A DNA stretch of 64,000 bases from Ruficoccus sp. ZRK36 (GTDB lineage: Bacteria > Verrucomicrobiota > Verrucomicrobiia > Opitutales > Cerasicoccaceae): contig NZ_CP080649.1 of NCBI RefSeq assembly GCF_019603315.1, positions 2,924,176-2,988,175 on the forward strand. The letters are read 5' to 3'. The notes under the pieces are model-generated. The model did not search any database. It saw only the letters and a program-made list of their open reading frames with translations, and was not told the DNA's origin. A program made the position numbers and the translations under genes. How positions within the stretch are numbered: position 1 is the first letter of the stretch; the number at the start of each line of letters is the position of its first letter. Below, one piece after another: positions 34,866-44,237 of this stretch.

Positions 34866-35933
34866 ATGAGCGAACCGACCCTTCAAACCAACCCCACCGC
34901 CGCCGACCAGGATGTATCCCTGCGCATTCAGGGCCTGCGCACTTGCTTCCCCTCCGAAGAGGGCGAAGTCTCGGCCGTCAACGATGTAAACCTCACCCTG
35001 CACCGCGGCAAGGTGCTCGCCATCGTGGGCGAGTCCGGCTGTGGCAAGAGTGTGACCTCCTTCTCCATCCTGCGGCTCATCCGCAAGCCCGGCCGCATCG
35101 CCAACGGGAAAATCCTCTACCATCCGACCGGTGGCGAGCCGGTGGACATCCTCTCGCTGCCCGAAAAGTCTGACCGGCTTTACCAGATTCGCGGTGGTGA
35201 CATCAGCATGATCTTCCAGGAGCCGATGACGGCCCTGAGCCCGGTGCATACGGTGGGCAACCAGATCTGCGAGGCCATCCTGCTGCACCAGGATGTGACC
35301 AAGGAAGAAGCCCGTCGCCGTGCGATTGAGATGCTCGACAAGGTTGGTATCCCCGGAGCCGACCGGCGCATCGACCAGTACCCGCATGAGATGAGCGGCG
35401 GCATGCGCCAGCGCGTGGTTATCGCCATGGCTCTGGTCTGCAACCCGGATGTGCTCATCGCCGATGAGCCCACCACCGCGCTCGACGTTACCATCCAGGC
35501 CCAGATTCTTCAGTTGATCAGAGACCTGCAGCAGGAGCGCGGTACCTCAGTCATTTTTATTACGCACGACCTCGGTGTGGTCGCCCAGATCGCCGACGAG
35601 GTCGCCGTCATGTACCTGGGGCGTGTGGTCGAGTCCGGCTCCGTCCGCCAGGTCCTGAAGAACCCTCTGCACCCCTACACCCGCGGTCTTTTAAAATCCC
35701 TGCCCGGCATGCACGGCGGGCGCGGCGGACGCCTGCCAGCCATTAAGGGCAGTGTGCCCTCGCTCACGCAGGTCCCGCCGGGATGCCCCTTCCACCCGCG
35801 CTGCGAGCACGCGCTGGCCGGACGCTGCAACACAGGAGGCCCGCCGGAGCTGGAGAGCTTCCCCGAAGGCCGCCAGGCCGCCTGTATCCGCGTAAACGAA
35901 ATCCTCAGCCAAGAACAAAAGGACGCACGATGA
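34866..35933 (+). CDS. ABC transporter ATPase, DppD/OppD type
   Basis: A 355-residue ATPase of the peptide/nickel importer family (start [10 protein letters not shown] at 34866). Walker [10 protein letters not shown]-loop [14 protein letters not shown], signature [15 protein letters not shown], Walker [13 protein letters not shown] and the H-loop FITHDLG are all intact. The C-terminal oligopeptide-transporter extension includes the cysteine cluster [16 protein letters not shown], which in this family can bind an iron-sulfur cluster. It lies 35 bases after the permease gene and overlaps the next ATPase gene (ATGA). It drives transport together with its partner. Confidence 0.94.
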   Translation: MSEPTLQTNPTAADQDVSLRIQGLRTCFPSEEGEVSAVNDVNLTLHRGKVLAIVGESGCGKSVTSFSILRLIRKPGRIANGKILYHPTGGEPVDILSLPEKSDRLYQIRGGDISMIFQEPMTALSPVHTVGNQICEAILLHQDVTKEEARRRAIEMLDKVGIPGADRRIDQYPHEMSGGMRQRVVIAMALVCNPDVLIADEPTTALDVTIQAQILQLIRDLQQERGTSVIFITHDLGVVAQIADEVAVMYLGRVVESGSVRQVLKNPLHPYTRGLLKSLPGMHGGRGGRLPAIKGSVPSLTQVPPGCPFHPRCEHALAGRCNTGGPPELESFPEGRQAACIRVNEILSQEQKDAR

Positions 35934-36961
35934 ACGCCCCCGCCCCCGTGGCCGAACCGGCCGCCGCCCCTCAGGGCCAGCCCCTGCTCAGTGTCCGTAA
36001 CCTGTGCAAATACTTTCCGATCTACAGCCGTGGCTTCATGCGCAAGCAGGTCGGCAACGTCAAGGCTGTCGACGACGTCAGCTTTGACCTCATGCCCGGC
36101 CAGACCCTCGGTCTCGTCGGTGAGTCCGGCTGTGGCAAGACCACCTGCGCCCGCTCAATCCTGCGCGCCCTCAAGCCCACCTCCGGTGAGGTCCTGCTCA
36201 ACCTGCCCGATGGCTCCCACTACGATCTGGCCCAGCTAGAGGACAGCCAGCTCAAGCCCCTGCGTCAGCAGATGCAGATGATCTTCCAGGACCCCTTTGC
36301 CTCGCTGAACCCCCGCATGACCGTCGGTGAAATTATCGCCGAGCCCATGCGTATCCATAAGCTGCTACACGGCAGCGAGCTCGACGACCGCGTCGAGTCC
36401 ATCCTCATCAAAGTCGGCCTCAAGCCCGAACACCGCCACCGCTACCCCCACGCTTTTAGTGGCGGCCAGCGACAGCGCATCGGTATCGCGCGCGCCCTCA
36501 TCATGAACCCCGCGCTCGTCGTGGCCGACGAGGCCGTCTCCGCCCTCGACGTCTCCGTCCAGGCACAGGTCATTAACCTCCTCGGAGACCTGCAGGACGA
36601 GTTTAACCTCACCTACATCTTCGTCGCCCACGACCTCAGTGTCGTGCGCCATCTGTGCGACCGCGTCGCCGTCATGTACGCCGGGCGCATCGTGGAGCTC
36701 GCCCCCACCGATGAGCTCTTCGACGACCCCCAGCACCCATATACAAAAGCCCTCCTCGGCGCCGTCCCCTATCCCGACCCGGATATCCCCATGGCCGCCG
36801 ACCTCGGCGGGGAAGTCGCCGATACCGGTAAACTTCCCGGCGGTTGCAGCTTCCACCCACGCTGTAAGGAATGCTTCGAGCCCTGCGACTCCATCACCCC
36901 AGAGCTCCTCGACCGACCCCAGTCAGGCCAAGTCGCTTGCCACCTCTTCGACAAAAAATAA
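35930..36961 (+). CDS. ABC transporter ATPase, DppF/OppF type
   Basis: A 343-residue ATPase whose ATG (35930) overlaps the TGA of the preceding ATPase gene. Walker A GESGCGKTT, Q-loop MIFQDPFASLNPRM, signature FSGGQRQRIGIARAL, Walker B LVVADEAVSALD and H-loop FVAHDLS are intact. The Walker B tail reads DEAVSALD, as in DppF proteins, instead of DEPTSALD. The C-terminal GCSFHPRCKECFEPC segment repeats the Cys-containing extension of its partner. It is the last gene of the importer operon, which is controlled by the operator at 30207-30222 by inference. Confidence 0.94.
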   Translation: MNAPAPVAEPAAAPQGQPLLSVRNLCKYFPIYSRGFMRKQVGNVKAVDDVSFDLMPGQTLGLVGESGCGKTTCARSILRALKPTSGEVLLNLPDGSHYDLAQLEDSQLKPLRQQMQMIFQDPFASLNPRMTVGEIIAEPMRIHKLLHGSELDDRVESILIKVGLKPEHRHRYPHAFSGGQRQRIGIARALIMNPALVVADEAVSALDVSVQAQVINLLGDLQDEFNLTYIFVAHDLSVVRHLCDRVAVMYAGRIVELAPTDELFDDPQHPYTKALLGAVPYPDPDIPMAADLGGEVADTGKLPGGCSFHPRCKECFEPCDSITPELLDRPQSGQVACHLFDKK

Positions 36962-37049
36962 GGGGTATGTCCTAGAGGTGAAAGTTTACTTACCTGCATG
37001 AGTAACCTTCTTTTCCAATAATCTTGCGGCCCATGAAGGGGCAAAGGTA

Positions 37050-37076
37050 GCGTTAACGCCTTAAACGTTCGTTAAC
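37050..37076. promoter_or_regulatory. two palindromes upstream of heparinase gene 1
   Basis: GCGTTAACGC (37050-37059) is a perfect 10-bp palindrome, and AACG-TT-CGTT (37064-37073) is a second inverted repeat inside TTAAACGTTCGTTAAC. They differ from the TTGAAC-type operator, so a different regulator, possibly another LacI protein, may act here. They lie 22-48 bases upstream of the start codon. Confidence 0.4.
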
Positions 37077-37097
37077 CGTATACCTCCACTCCCCCTT

Positions 37098-39095
37098 ATG
37101 CCACATGGATTCCTTTCCCACTTGCGGCCCCACTCCGGGCGCAGGCTTTTAACTTTTGCTGCCTGCCTGCTGTGCACAGCATCATTTGCGGCTTCCCCGA
37201 GCACAACCGCTGGGAGTAAAGCTCCCGATGCTGACGCATCGTCATCCAAGCCGGAAGAGCAAGCCGCCCAAACCCCAGCACCTGAAAAGGAAAAGTTCTC
37301 AATGGGCGACATCCAGCACGGCCACCCGAAGCTCATCCTCACCGAAGAGCGACTGGATGATCTGATGGATATGGAGATCGATGACCCGGATCTCCAGCGC
37401 TACCTTTCTATGGTCCTGGAACGGGCCGACAAGATCGCGGGCGAGCCGATGCTCAAGTACGAGATCCCCGACGGCAAACGGCTGCTGAAGATCAGCCGCA
37501 AGTGCCTCGACCGCGTGCTCACGCTGGGCGTGGCCTACCGCTGGACGGGTGATGAAAAATACCGCAAGGCACTGCTGGACAACCTGCTCACCGTCTGCGC
37601 CTTTAAGGACTGGAATCCCTCGCACTTCCTCGACACGGCTGAGATGACCGAAGCGGTCGCCCTCGGCTATGACTGGCTCTACCACGACATGAGCGAAGAG
37701 GATCGCGAAACGATTCGCCAGGCCATCATCACACACGGGCTTGAGCCGGGCCTCGCCAGCTACTCCGGTCAGGAAAAATATGGCTGGTGGACGAATGCCA
37801 ACCACAACTGGAATCTGGTCTGTAATGCAGGCATGATCACCGGCGCGCTCGCTGTCGCCGATACCGACCCGCAGTATGCCCAGGTCATCATCCCTGCTGC
37901 GCTGGAGTCGATCCCGCGCGCGCTCAACCAGTATGGGCCCGACGGTGCCTGGGCAGAAGGCCCCGGCTACTGGGACTATGCCACGAAGTATGTGCAGTTT
38001 GGCATCAGCGCTCTGGTGTCAGCAACGGGCACGGACTACGGCCTGCTCGACACTCCCGGACTGTCAGAGACGGGACGCTTCCCCGTAGCCAGCAGCGGCC
38101 CCACCGGCCGCCCGCTCTCCTACGCCGACTGTAACGGCAACGGACGCCTCTTCCCGGCTTCGGCCATGTTCTGGCATGCTGGCGCCTATGACGACGAGTT
38201 TGTCGCTAACTTCGAGCACTCATTGCTGGACAATTCCACCTGGATGAAACCCGGACTGGTCATCTGGTACGTCCCGCGCCCGGACAAGGACATTGATAAC
38301 GCACCGCTCGACCAGAAGTACCGTGGCCCGGTGGAGCTGGCCTTTATGCGTAGCGCCTGGAACGATCCCGACGCGCTCTTCGTCGGCGTCAAAGCCGGGG
38401 ACAACAAGGTCAACCACGCGCACCTCGACTTGGGTAACTTCGAGCTCGACGCGCTCGGCGTCCGCTGGGCTCGCGATCTGGGTGGTGACAACTACAACAT
38501 GCCCGGCTACTTCCACGGTGGCGCCGACGGCCCCCGCTGGCAGTACTACCGCCTCAATTCCCAGAGCCACAACGTCCCCCTCATTGACGGTAAGAACCAA
38601 CGTCCGCGCGGAACGGCCTCCATGGTCCGCTTTGAGGCTGGTGATGAAAGCAGCACCGAGGGCGACATCCCCTTTGTCGAGATCGACCTGACCGATGGTT
38701 ATAAGGGGCAGGTAACCTCGCTCAAGCGCGGCATCGCGCTGGTCGGTGGCCGCCGGGCTGCTCTCGTCCAGGACGAGTTCGTCCTGCCTAAAGCCTCCAC
38801 GGTTTCCTGGGGCATGACGACGGAGGCCGACATCGTTTACGACAAGTCGACCGCCCTGCTGACGCAGGATGGCAAACAGCTTCAGGTTCGTGTTCTCTCC
38901 CCCGCCGGTGCGACCTTCAGCGTCGAATCAGCAGAGCAGGCTCCTCCTCAGAATCCGAATAAGGGCATCCAGCGCCTGATGGTTCATCTGCCCGACCAGA
39001 GCGATGAGGTGCGCCTCGTGGTGCTGCTGTCCCCGGTCTGGCCGGACGGTAACGTCATTGAGTCCTGGGATATTCAGCCGCTTGCCGATTGGTAA
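37098..39095 (+). CDS. heparinase II/III-family polysaccharide lyase 1
   Basis: A 665-residue exported protein. An N-terminal signal peptide (RRLLTFAACLLCTASFAASPS) is followed by a Pro/Ala/Glu linker. The toroid region includes ALGYDWLYHDMSEEDRETIRQAI and the conserved NANHNWNLVCNAGMITGALA block (His/Asn expected near the active site). The C-terminal heparinase II/III beta-sandwich part contains KVNHAHLDLGNFELDALGVRWARDLGGDNYNMP, with the NHAHLD motif. These enzymes cleave uronate-containing polysaccharides by beta-elimination. It lies 136 bases after the importer operon, has its own upstream palindromes and ends at a strong bidirectional terminator. Its substrate is unknown, and it is not closely similar to the other two heparinase-type genes here. 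Confidence 0.85.
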   Translation: MPHGFLSHLRPHSGRRLLTFAACLLCTASFAASPSTTAGSKAPDADASSSKPEEQAAQTPAPEKEKFSMGDIQHGHPKLILTEERLDDLMDMEIDDPDLQRYLSMVLERADKIAGEPMLKYEIPDGKRLLKISRKCLDRVLTLGVAYRWTGDEKYRKALLDNLLTVCAFKDWNPSHFLDTAEMTEAVALGYDWLYHDMSEEDRETIRQAIITHGLEPGLASYSGQEKYGWWTNANHNWNLVCNAGMITGALAVADTDPQYAQVIIPAALESIPRALNQYGPDGAWAEGPGYWDYATKYVQFGISALVSATGTDYGLLDTPGLSETGRFPVASSGPTGRPLSYADCNGNGRLFPASAMFWHAGAYDDEFVANFEHSLLDNSTWMKPGLVIWYVPRPDKDIDNAPLDQKYRGPVELAFMRSAWNDPDALFVGVKAGDNKVNHAHLDLGNFELDALGVRWARDLGGDNYNMPGYFHGGADGPRWQYYRLNSQSHNVPLIDGKNQRPRGTASMVRFEAGDESSTEGDIPFVEIDLTDGYKGQVTSLKRGIALVGGRRAALVQDEFVLPKASTVSWGMTTEADIVYDKSTALLTQDGKQLQVRVLSPAGATFSVESAEQAPPQNPNKGIQRLMVHLPDQSDEVRLVVLLSPVWPDGNVIESWDIQPLADW

Positions 39096-39115
39096 TCGCT
39101 CCCCACATTTCACGA

Positions 39116-39147
39116 AAAAGGCCGTTCCCCGATGGGAACGGCCTTTT
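39116..39147. terminator. bidirectional intrinsic terminator
   Basis: A 14-bp stem, AAAAGGCCGTTCCC with GGGAACGGCCTTTT, and a CGAT loop. The arms end in A-runs and T-runs, so it can terminate transcription from both the heparinase gene on the left and the convergent gene on the right. Confidence 0.9.
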
Positions 39148-39170
39148 GTTTGATCACGACTGAGTGCGCC

Positions 39171-41247
39171 CTACTTACTGGCGGCTTTAAAAGAGTCTGT
39201 CTTTTTGCCATCGGCGCTCGTGCGTACGGCCTGAACGCCTGCCGAATCATAGGTGACGGTGTCGGTCCAGTCAGCACCTGACACAATGACGACGGTCTCC
39301 CCGTTGTCGCCGGTTTCCGTGCGGATCGACTGCACGGGATTCTGCTCGCCCGTCGCGTTCGGGAAAAGCGCGACCACGAAGTTCTGCCTGGTGCCTTCGG
39401 TCTTGAACGCCATGGTCTTCAGACGAGTCGTATAGATGTCGTAGTGCTCCACCGTATGCTCGCGCACCGAGAAGGCTGCATCTGCCGGAATCAGCGCCTG
39501 GATGGCAAGCTCGCCAATGTCGCTTGCGACCTCTATGCGATCTCCCTCGAAGGTAGCCTCGGGCAGGACCTGCGCCAACCACTCGACAGTGGCGGGCTCG
39601 GGGGTCACCACCTCATCGAAGACCAGCAGGTAGGCATTTCTGCGGTGCAGGACATCGCGATGCACACGCGTCACATCGTTATAGGCTTCGTCGAGGTTGA
39701 CGCTGATCCAGCACCAGTCGTTCTCGCTGACAAAGTTCTCGATCGTCCCACGCGCATCGTTGTCGAAACGCTGGTTCTCGCCGTTAATCAATAGCGTGGA
39801 CTCGCCCTCTGTACTCGGGGAGAAATAAGTCCAGCGGCGACCGGTTGTGCGGTCCCAGTAGCCACCGGTACCGTCGCGCTTGCCATGGCCGTAGCCGGGC
39901 GTAGTCAGCAGCCATTTATTGCCATAGGCCAGAGCGATGGCACCAGCGTCGAGGTGCCCGTGGTTGCGGTTGTTGATACCGGACTTAAGGCTAAAGACGT
40001 AGTCGTCGTCTTCCCAGCCACTGCGCGAGGTGACCACATCGATATCGTCCAGATGGTAGTCGAGCACTTTCGGCGGCACGCTGGGGACGTCTGGATTGTA
40101 GACGATGGTCGCGATGGCTGTAGTGGCGTGGCATGCTCAACTCCATGTGATCGGCCAGGAACTGGCCGGTCGAGTCATCATAGTGGCTGGCCAGCGCATA
40201 GAGGATGGCCCCGGAGTTGCTTTGAGTACTGGTCGCCCCCCATGGGAGCACGGCGATATAGTCCGGCGCACTGCTGTAGAGGCGGTAGTTGATCGCGTTA
40301 CGCAGGAAGTCGCTCTCGAAAAGTCCCTCCACATCCAGCACGTGATGCGTGGCCGCCGTAAACTGCGTGATCGAGTTTAAGCTGTAGTTCCAGTAGGATG
40401 CGCCCTCCGGCGTGCTGCCATCGGAGTTGTTGTACTCGACCACACGCTCCATGTCCAGGAGAGCACCCCCAGCCCAGACGGCCGCGTCCGGGATCTCATC
40501 CAGAAACGCCACTCCGCACATCCCCAGAGCAGCCACACTGACGTGGTTGTGGTTATTTGAGAGCGCGGTGGCCCAGAAAACATTACCGTACAGCCCATGC
40601 TCGATGTCGGATACGTGGTACTCGATGGTCTTGCGGATCAGCGCCTTTTCGTCCTCGCTCCACAGCTCGGGCAGCCAGTCGTAGGCGACAGCAACCCCCC
40701 GAGCCATGTGACTGGCCGCCAGATGCATCTTTCGCGAGCGGAGCCCCCAGGCGGGATAGCTGCAGGCCGTGAGCACATAGTCGCGCAGGCGCTCGGCAAA
40801 GGCTTCCTCGCCGGTGAGGTGGTAAGCCAGGCTCAGGACAACCATGTTGTCGCCGATTGGCCGCTGCCAGAGCTCGGCCTGCGCGGATCGCAGCGCGCGC
40901 TTTTTACCCACATACGCTTCCGGCGGCTTATAGGCAGGAGCGGGCTTATCCAGCAGTGTGCGCGCAAACTCCAATGTCGTCTCGAACAGCTCGCGCTCAC
41001 GCCCCTCGGATTCTTCGTACCGGAACGGTAGCTCGGCCCACTGATCGGGCGTATAGTACAGGCGCGGACGGCCCTCGGCGATAGCGTCACGCCAGTAGTC
41101 AATATCGTCGGCCGCCCTCGCCTCTGCCTCGGCGCGTGTCAGCGGCTCTGGGCGGACCTCCTCGGCATGGAGCATCGCGGCTGTGCCGACAACCGCGGTA
41201 AACGCCCATGAGGCGTTACGGATTATTTTCAACAAGCAATACGTCAT
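39171..41247 (-). pseudogene. heparinase II/III-family gene 2, interrupted by a frameshift
   Basis: Two overlapping reading frames on the minus strand together cover one protein of about 692 codons. The first (from the ATG at 41247, signal peptide MTYCLLKIIRN..., to past DHMELS near 40146) matches the N-terminal half of the intact paralogue at 61773-63848. The second (YNPDVPSVPPKVLDYHLDD onward, from about 40100 to 39171) matches its C-terminal half, including RNHGHLDAGAIALAYGNKWLLTTPGYGHGK. The shift lies between 40101 and 40146, and total length is 3n+1, which fits one extra base. It may be a true pseudogene or a sequencing error. It sits 81 bases after the PEP-CTERM gene on the same strand and probably shares its promoter. 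Confidence 0.85.
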
Positions 41248-41328
41248 AACAAGATGAGAAAAATGGGGATCATAAAAAGGGGCTGCGTCCAATGACTACA
41301 GCCCCACTCGAAAAAGGTCGAAAGCGAA

Positions 41329-42225
41329 TTAGCGACGACGGCGGCGCAGCATCAGCAGCGTACCTAGCGTGCTAAGCCCGAGAATCAGGCTGGAGCTGGA
41401 TGCCTCGGGGATCACACCGACCGCACCATCCCAGTCCGTGCTCACCACAATGTCGTCCACCAGATAGTCTCCTCCCGTAGCCAGGTAAGTCCGAACCTGG
41501 ATGCCCTTAAAGCCATTCGATCCACCCTCGGTCGAGGTCATGGACGCTACGATTGAGGTGTCTGTAGAATTCTCGTCTGCGCTTGTCGGGTTCAGCCAGA
41601 TCTTAACCTCACGGTATGCCTGGGCCGTTTCATCCCAGCCCGTGTATTTGATCACCACAAAGTAAGTCTCTCCAAACTGCATGCCTGTGCTGACTCTGCG
41701 TGAGGAGCTATCACTGCTGTTATTGATACGGACCCCTGCCCGTCCGCTCAGGCCAGTGTAACCGATCGTGTCGGTCTGGTAGGATGAGTCATCCCCCATC
41801 GCCTGCCAGCCCGCATAGGTGGTGCCGATGTCATCACCGCCGGTTGTGCCATCCAGCGGCGAGATAATATAGCTGACATAGTAATCCTGCCCGCTCTTAT
41901 CGGTCGTCCCAAATACACTACGCGACATGGCATTGTTACTATTAGTGGTCAGGAGGATACTGTTACCCCCGCCACGCGTAATGCCGCCCGCGCTATAGCT
42001 TATCGAGGTATTCGAGACAGTCGTCCCCGCAGTGGAGGTGGACCAGTTACCGGACCAACCGGTGCCACCGCTTTGGCCATCGAGGGCTCCGACGCCATAG
42101 TCGACCGTGTCGTAGGCGATGACATCAGCCCGCAGCGCGGGCGATGCAATAGCGCAAACAGCGGCCAGTACGGAAGTCGCACCAAGCAAACGCCGGGCAA
42201 GTGAAGAGGGGTACATTTTCAGCAT
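41329..42225 (-). CDS. PEP-CTERM sorting-domain exported protein
   Basis: A 298-residue secreted protein. The N-terminal signal peptide (RRLLGATSVLAAVCAIASPALRA) is followed by a Gly/Ser/Thr-rich beta domain (AYDTVDYGVGALDGQSGGTGWSGNWS), which looks like a concanavalin-type jelly roll. The C-terminus IPEASSSSLILGLSTLGTLLMLRRRRR is a PEP-CTERM signal: a P-E-A-S motif, a membrane helix and a basic tail, recognised by exosortase. In Verrucomicrobia such proteins are often surface or extracellular-matrix components. It is the first gene of a unit with the frameshifted heparinase gene, downstream of the operator at 42319-42332. It could be a surface glycan-binding protein, but that is inference. 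Confidence 0.85.
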   Translation of the reverse strand: MLKMYPSSLARRLLGATSVLAAVCAIASPALRADVIAYDTVDYGVGALDGQSGGTGWSGNWSTSTAGTTVSNTSISYSAGGITRGGGNSILLTTNSNNAMSRSVFGTTDKSGQDYYVSYIISPLDGTTGGDDIGTTYAGWQAMGDDSSYQTDTIGYTGLSGRAGVRINNSSDSSSRRVSTGMQFGETYFVVIKYTGWDETAQAYREVKIWLNPTSADENSTDTSIVASMTSTEGGSNGFKGIQVRTYLATGGDYLVDDIVVSTDWDGAVGVIPEASSSSLILGLSTLGTLLMLRRRRR

Positions 42226-42313
42226 GGGATATCGGGATTTGGGTTAAACGAAAATCAGCACAGTGTGCCTTTTAAGCGCATTATGATGCATCAGGATAAC
42301 GGGGCAAAAATTG

Positions 42314-42337
42314 CATTGTTGAACCTGTTCAACAATG
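42314..42337. promoter_or_regulatory. LacI-type operator, copy 2 (LacI gene / PEP-CTERM-heparinase unit)
   Basis: Perfect inverted repeat with 11-base arms (CATTGTTGAAC and its complement) around a CT centre; the 14-bp core TTGAAC-CT-GTTCAA is at 42319-42332. It lies 89 bases upstream of the PEP-CTERM gene and 109 bases upstream of the divergent LacI gene, the classic position for joint and self control. Confidence 0.8.
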
Positions 42338-42446
42338 TGTGTAGGCTTTTTACAGATTGCCACAGGATGCTTTTAAATTGCTAGGAACCTTGAGGTTCTG
42401 ACATGTAAATGCCCGACTACTGTACCCACTTGATGCTCTCCCCCGA

Positions 42447-43490
42447 ATGGATAAGCCACGTAGAAACCCGACCCTGAAAGATATCGCTGAGCACACCGGC
42501 TTTGGGCGTTCAACGATATCGCTGGCCCTGCGCGACTCTCCGTCTCTGCCGGAGAAGACGCGCCGAATCATCCAGAATGCGGCGAAGGAGCTTGGATATC
42601 GCCCCAACCCGCTTTTTTCGGCGTTGATGACCCGGGTCCGTCAGCGCAGCCAGTCCATAAAGGAGAATATAGCTCTGGTCACCCGTCTCTCTGAGCATCC
42701 TAGAAACAGCAGCAACAAGTTCTTTAGCATCCTCTATGAGGCCATCTCCACGCAGGCTGAGAGGCATGGCCTCGGGACCGAGGTTTTTACCTATGAGCCT
42801 GCCACGCCGCTACCGGATCAGCGCCTTTCTCAGATACTGCTCGCGCGCGGCATCCGCGGCCTCATCCTCTTCCCTGGAGGTAGTGGGAGCAGAAAAGAAT
42901 ACCCGGAGCTGAAGTGGGAGGAGTTCGCCACAGTCCTCGTCGGCTTCGGAACGCGCCGCGAGTCGATCCACCGGGTCGCCGCTGACTACATGTACGACAT
43001 GGACTATGCGATCCGGAGATCTGAAGCGGTCGGTGGCAAGCGTATCGGCCTGGTCCTCCAGACGGCCACCGACAACCTGACCGATAACGCCTGGTTCTCA
43101 CGCTACCTGTTCTACCAAAGCCAGCTACCCGCCAAACAACGCCTTAAGCCTTTTTTCAACAAAGAGAGCGTATCGGCGAGTAAGCAAAGCCTGCTACGCT
43201 GGTATAACCAGGAAAGACCGGATGTCGTTATCAGCTCGGACAGATACCTCATCGGGGCATTCCGTGATGTGGGCGTCCGCATCCCGCAGGACCTTCGCGC
43301 CATCAACCTCACGAAGCATGAGCAAGACGACTCCCTCGCGGGCATAGACCCGGTAACGCATGAGGTCGGCTACGCCGCCGTGGACCTGCTCCTGTCACTG
43401 ATGCAGACCAACCAGATCGGCATCCCCCAGCACCCACGCACCCTCACCGTAAAAGGCGCCTGGTCCCCCGGCAAATCATTCCCGGAGTAA
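42447..43490 (+). CDS. LacI-family transcriptional regulator B (candidate regulon repressor)
   Basis: A 347-residue LacI/GalR protein. The N-terminal HTH and hinge read PTLKDIAEHTGFGRSTISLALRDSPSLPEKTRRIIQNAAKELGYRPNPLFSALM, followed by a periplasmic-binding-type effector domain (ENIALVTRLSEHPRNSSNKFFSILYEAI). It is divergent from the PEP-CTERM/heparinase unit, and the best of the three TTGAAC-NN-GTTCAA sites lies between them. This makes it the first candidate for the protein that binds all three sites. The effector is probably a sugar derived from the polymer. Confidence 0.92.
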   Translation: MDKPRRNPTLKDIAEHTGFGRSTISLALRDSPSLPEKTRRIIQNAAKELGYRPNPLFSALMTRVRQRSQSIKENIALVTRLSEHPRNSSNKFFSILYEAISTQAERHGLGTEVFTYEPATPLPDQRLSQILLARGIRGLILFPGGSGSRKEYPELKWEEFATVLVGFGTRRESIHRVAADYMYDMDYAIRRSEAVGGKRIGLVLQTATDNLTDNAWFSRYLFYQSQLPAKQRLKPFFNKESVSASKQSLLRWYNQERPDVVISSDRYLIGAFRDVGVRIPQDLRAINLTKHEQDDSLAGIDPVTHEVGYAAVDLLLSLMQTNQIGIPQHPRTLTVKGAWSPGKSFPE

Positions 43491-43514
43491 GGGGGGATAA
43501 GGCAATGGCCACAC

Positions 43515-44237
43515 TCAGATAGACGCGTCTAATGTAGTGATGCGGTATTGGTTATTACGCGGTTCGTGCAATAAAATAATTAGGCGTCCGTTTTTATCCA
43601 CGAGCATATCCTCATCGATCTTCTTCTTCCACTGCCCATTGTCATTCTTTACGGCCAGACGCACGTGGAGGAGACGGTCTTTTGCCTGTGACAGACGAAC
43701 ATCGCCAGACTGACCACGCTCGAGTAGCATCTGATCGGAACCCATCTCAACTGCTACAGGTTTCTGGCACATATTGATCACCAAGGCTTGCCCACGATTA
43801 ATCTTCTCCGGGGAAGCTTCGATTGGCAAAATTCGATACTTTTCGCCGTTTCTGCCACCCGGGAAGAAAAGCAACAGGACCTGGCGCATCGACGGCTTAA
43901 GATTAATCGTTGCGAGAGTACTCCCACCCATTTTGTCCGTAAATGTAAGAGGATTTGGGCCGCGATAAGTATACCGGGGGGATATCTGCCCCTCGACAAC
44001 ATCCATCTCTCTGAAGCCTTCCTCCATATTAACATAGCCGATGGTGGGAGGGACATAATCAGGCAAGATCTCTGTCGAGCCGGGAACACTAACAGGAGTA
44101 GTAGATATCAACCTCCATAAGTATACTCGGAAGTTGACACGCAACATCTCCGGGGGAGTCACTTGGGCAGTGACAATACCAGGTAAAATAAAACCTATGA
44201 GAATCAGGAATCTAAAAGATAATCTGCGATATGTCAT
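43515..44237 (-). CDS. exported protein coupled to pilin-like gene
   Basis: I set the start at the ATG at 44237 (MTYRRLSFRFLILIGFILPGIVTAQ), a clear signal peptide, whose ATG overlaps the TGA of the 1100-residue pilin-like gene (ATGA). The mature protein, about 215 residues, is rich in beta strands (EMLRVNFRVYLWRL, VNMEEGFREMDVVEGQISPRYTYRGPNPLTF, QVLLLFFPGGRNGEKYRILPIEAS). I do not recognise the family. Translational coupling suggests that it works with the pilin-like protein on the cell surface or in the periplasm. Both genes are more AT-rich than the carbohydrate genes around them. Confidence 0.72.
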   Translation of the reverse strand: MTYRRLSFRFLILIGFILPGIVTAQVTPPEMLRVNFRVYLWRLISTTPVSVPGSTEILPDYVPPTIGYVNMEEGFREMDVVEGQISPRYTYRGPNPLTFTDKMGGSTLATINLKPSMRQVLLLFFPGGRNGEKYRILPIEASPEKINRGQALVINMCQKPVAVEMGSDQMLLERGQSGDVRLSQAKDRLLHVRLAVKNDNGQWKKKIDEDMLVDKNGRLIILLHEPRNNQYRITTLDASI

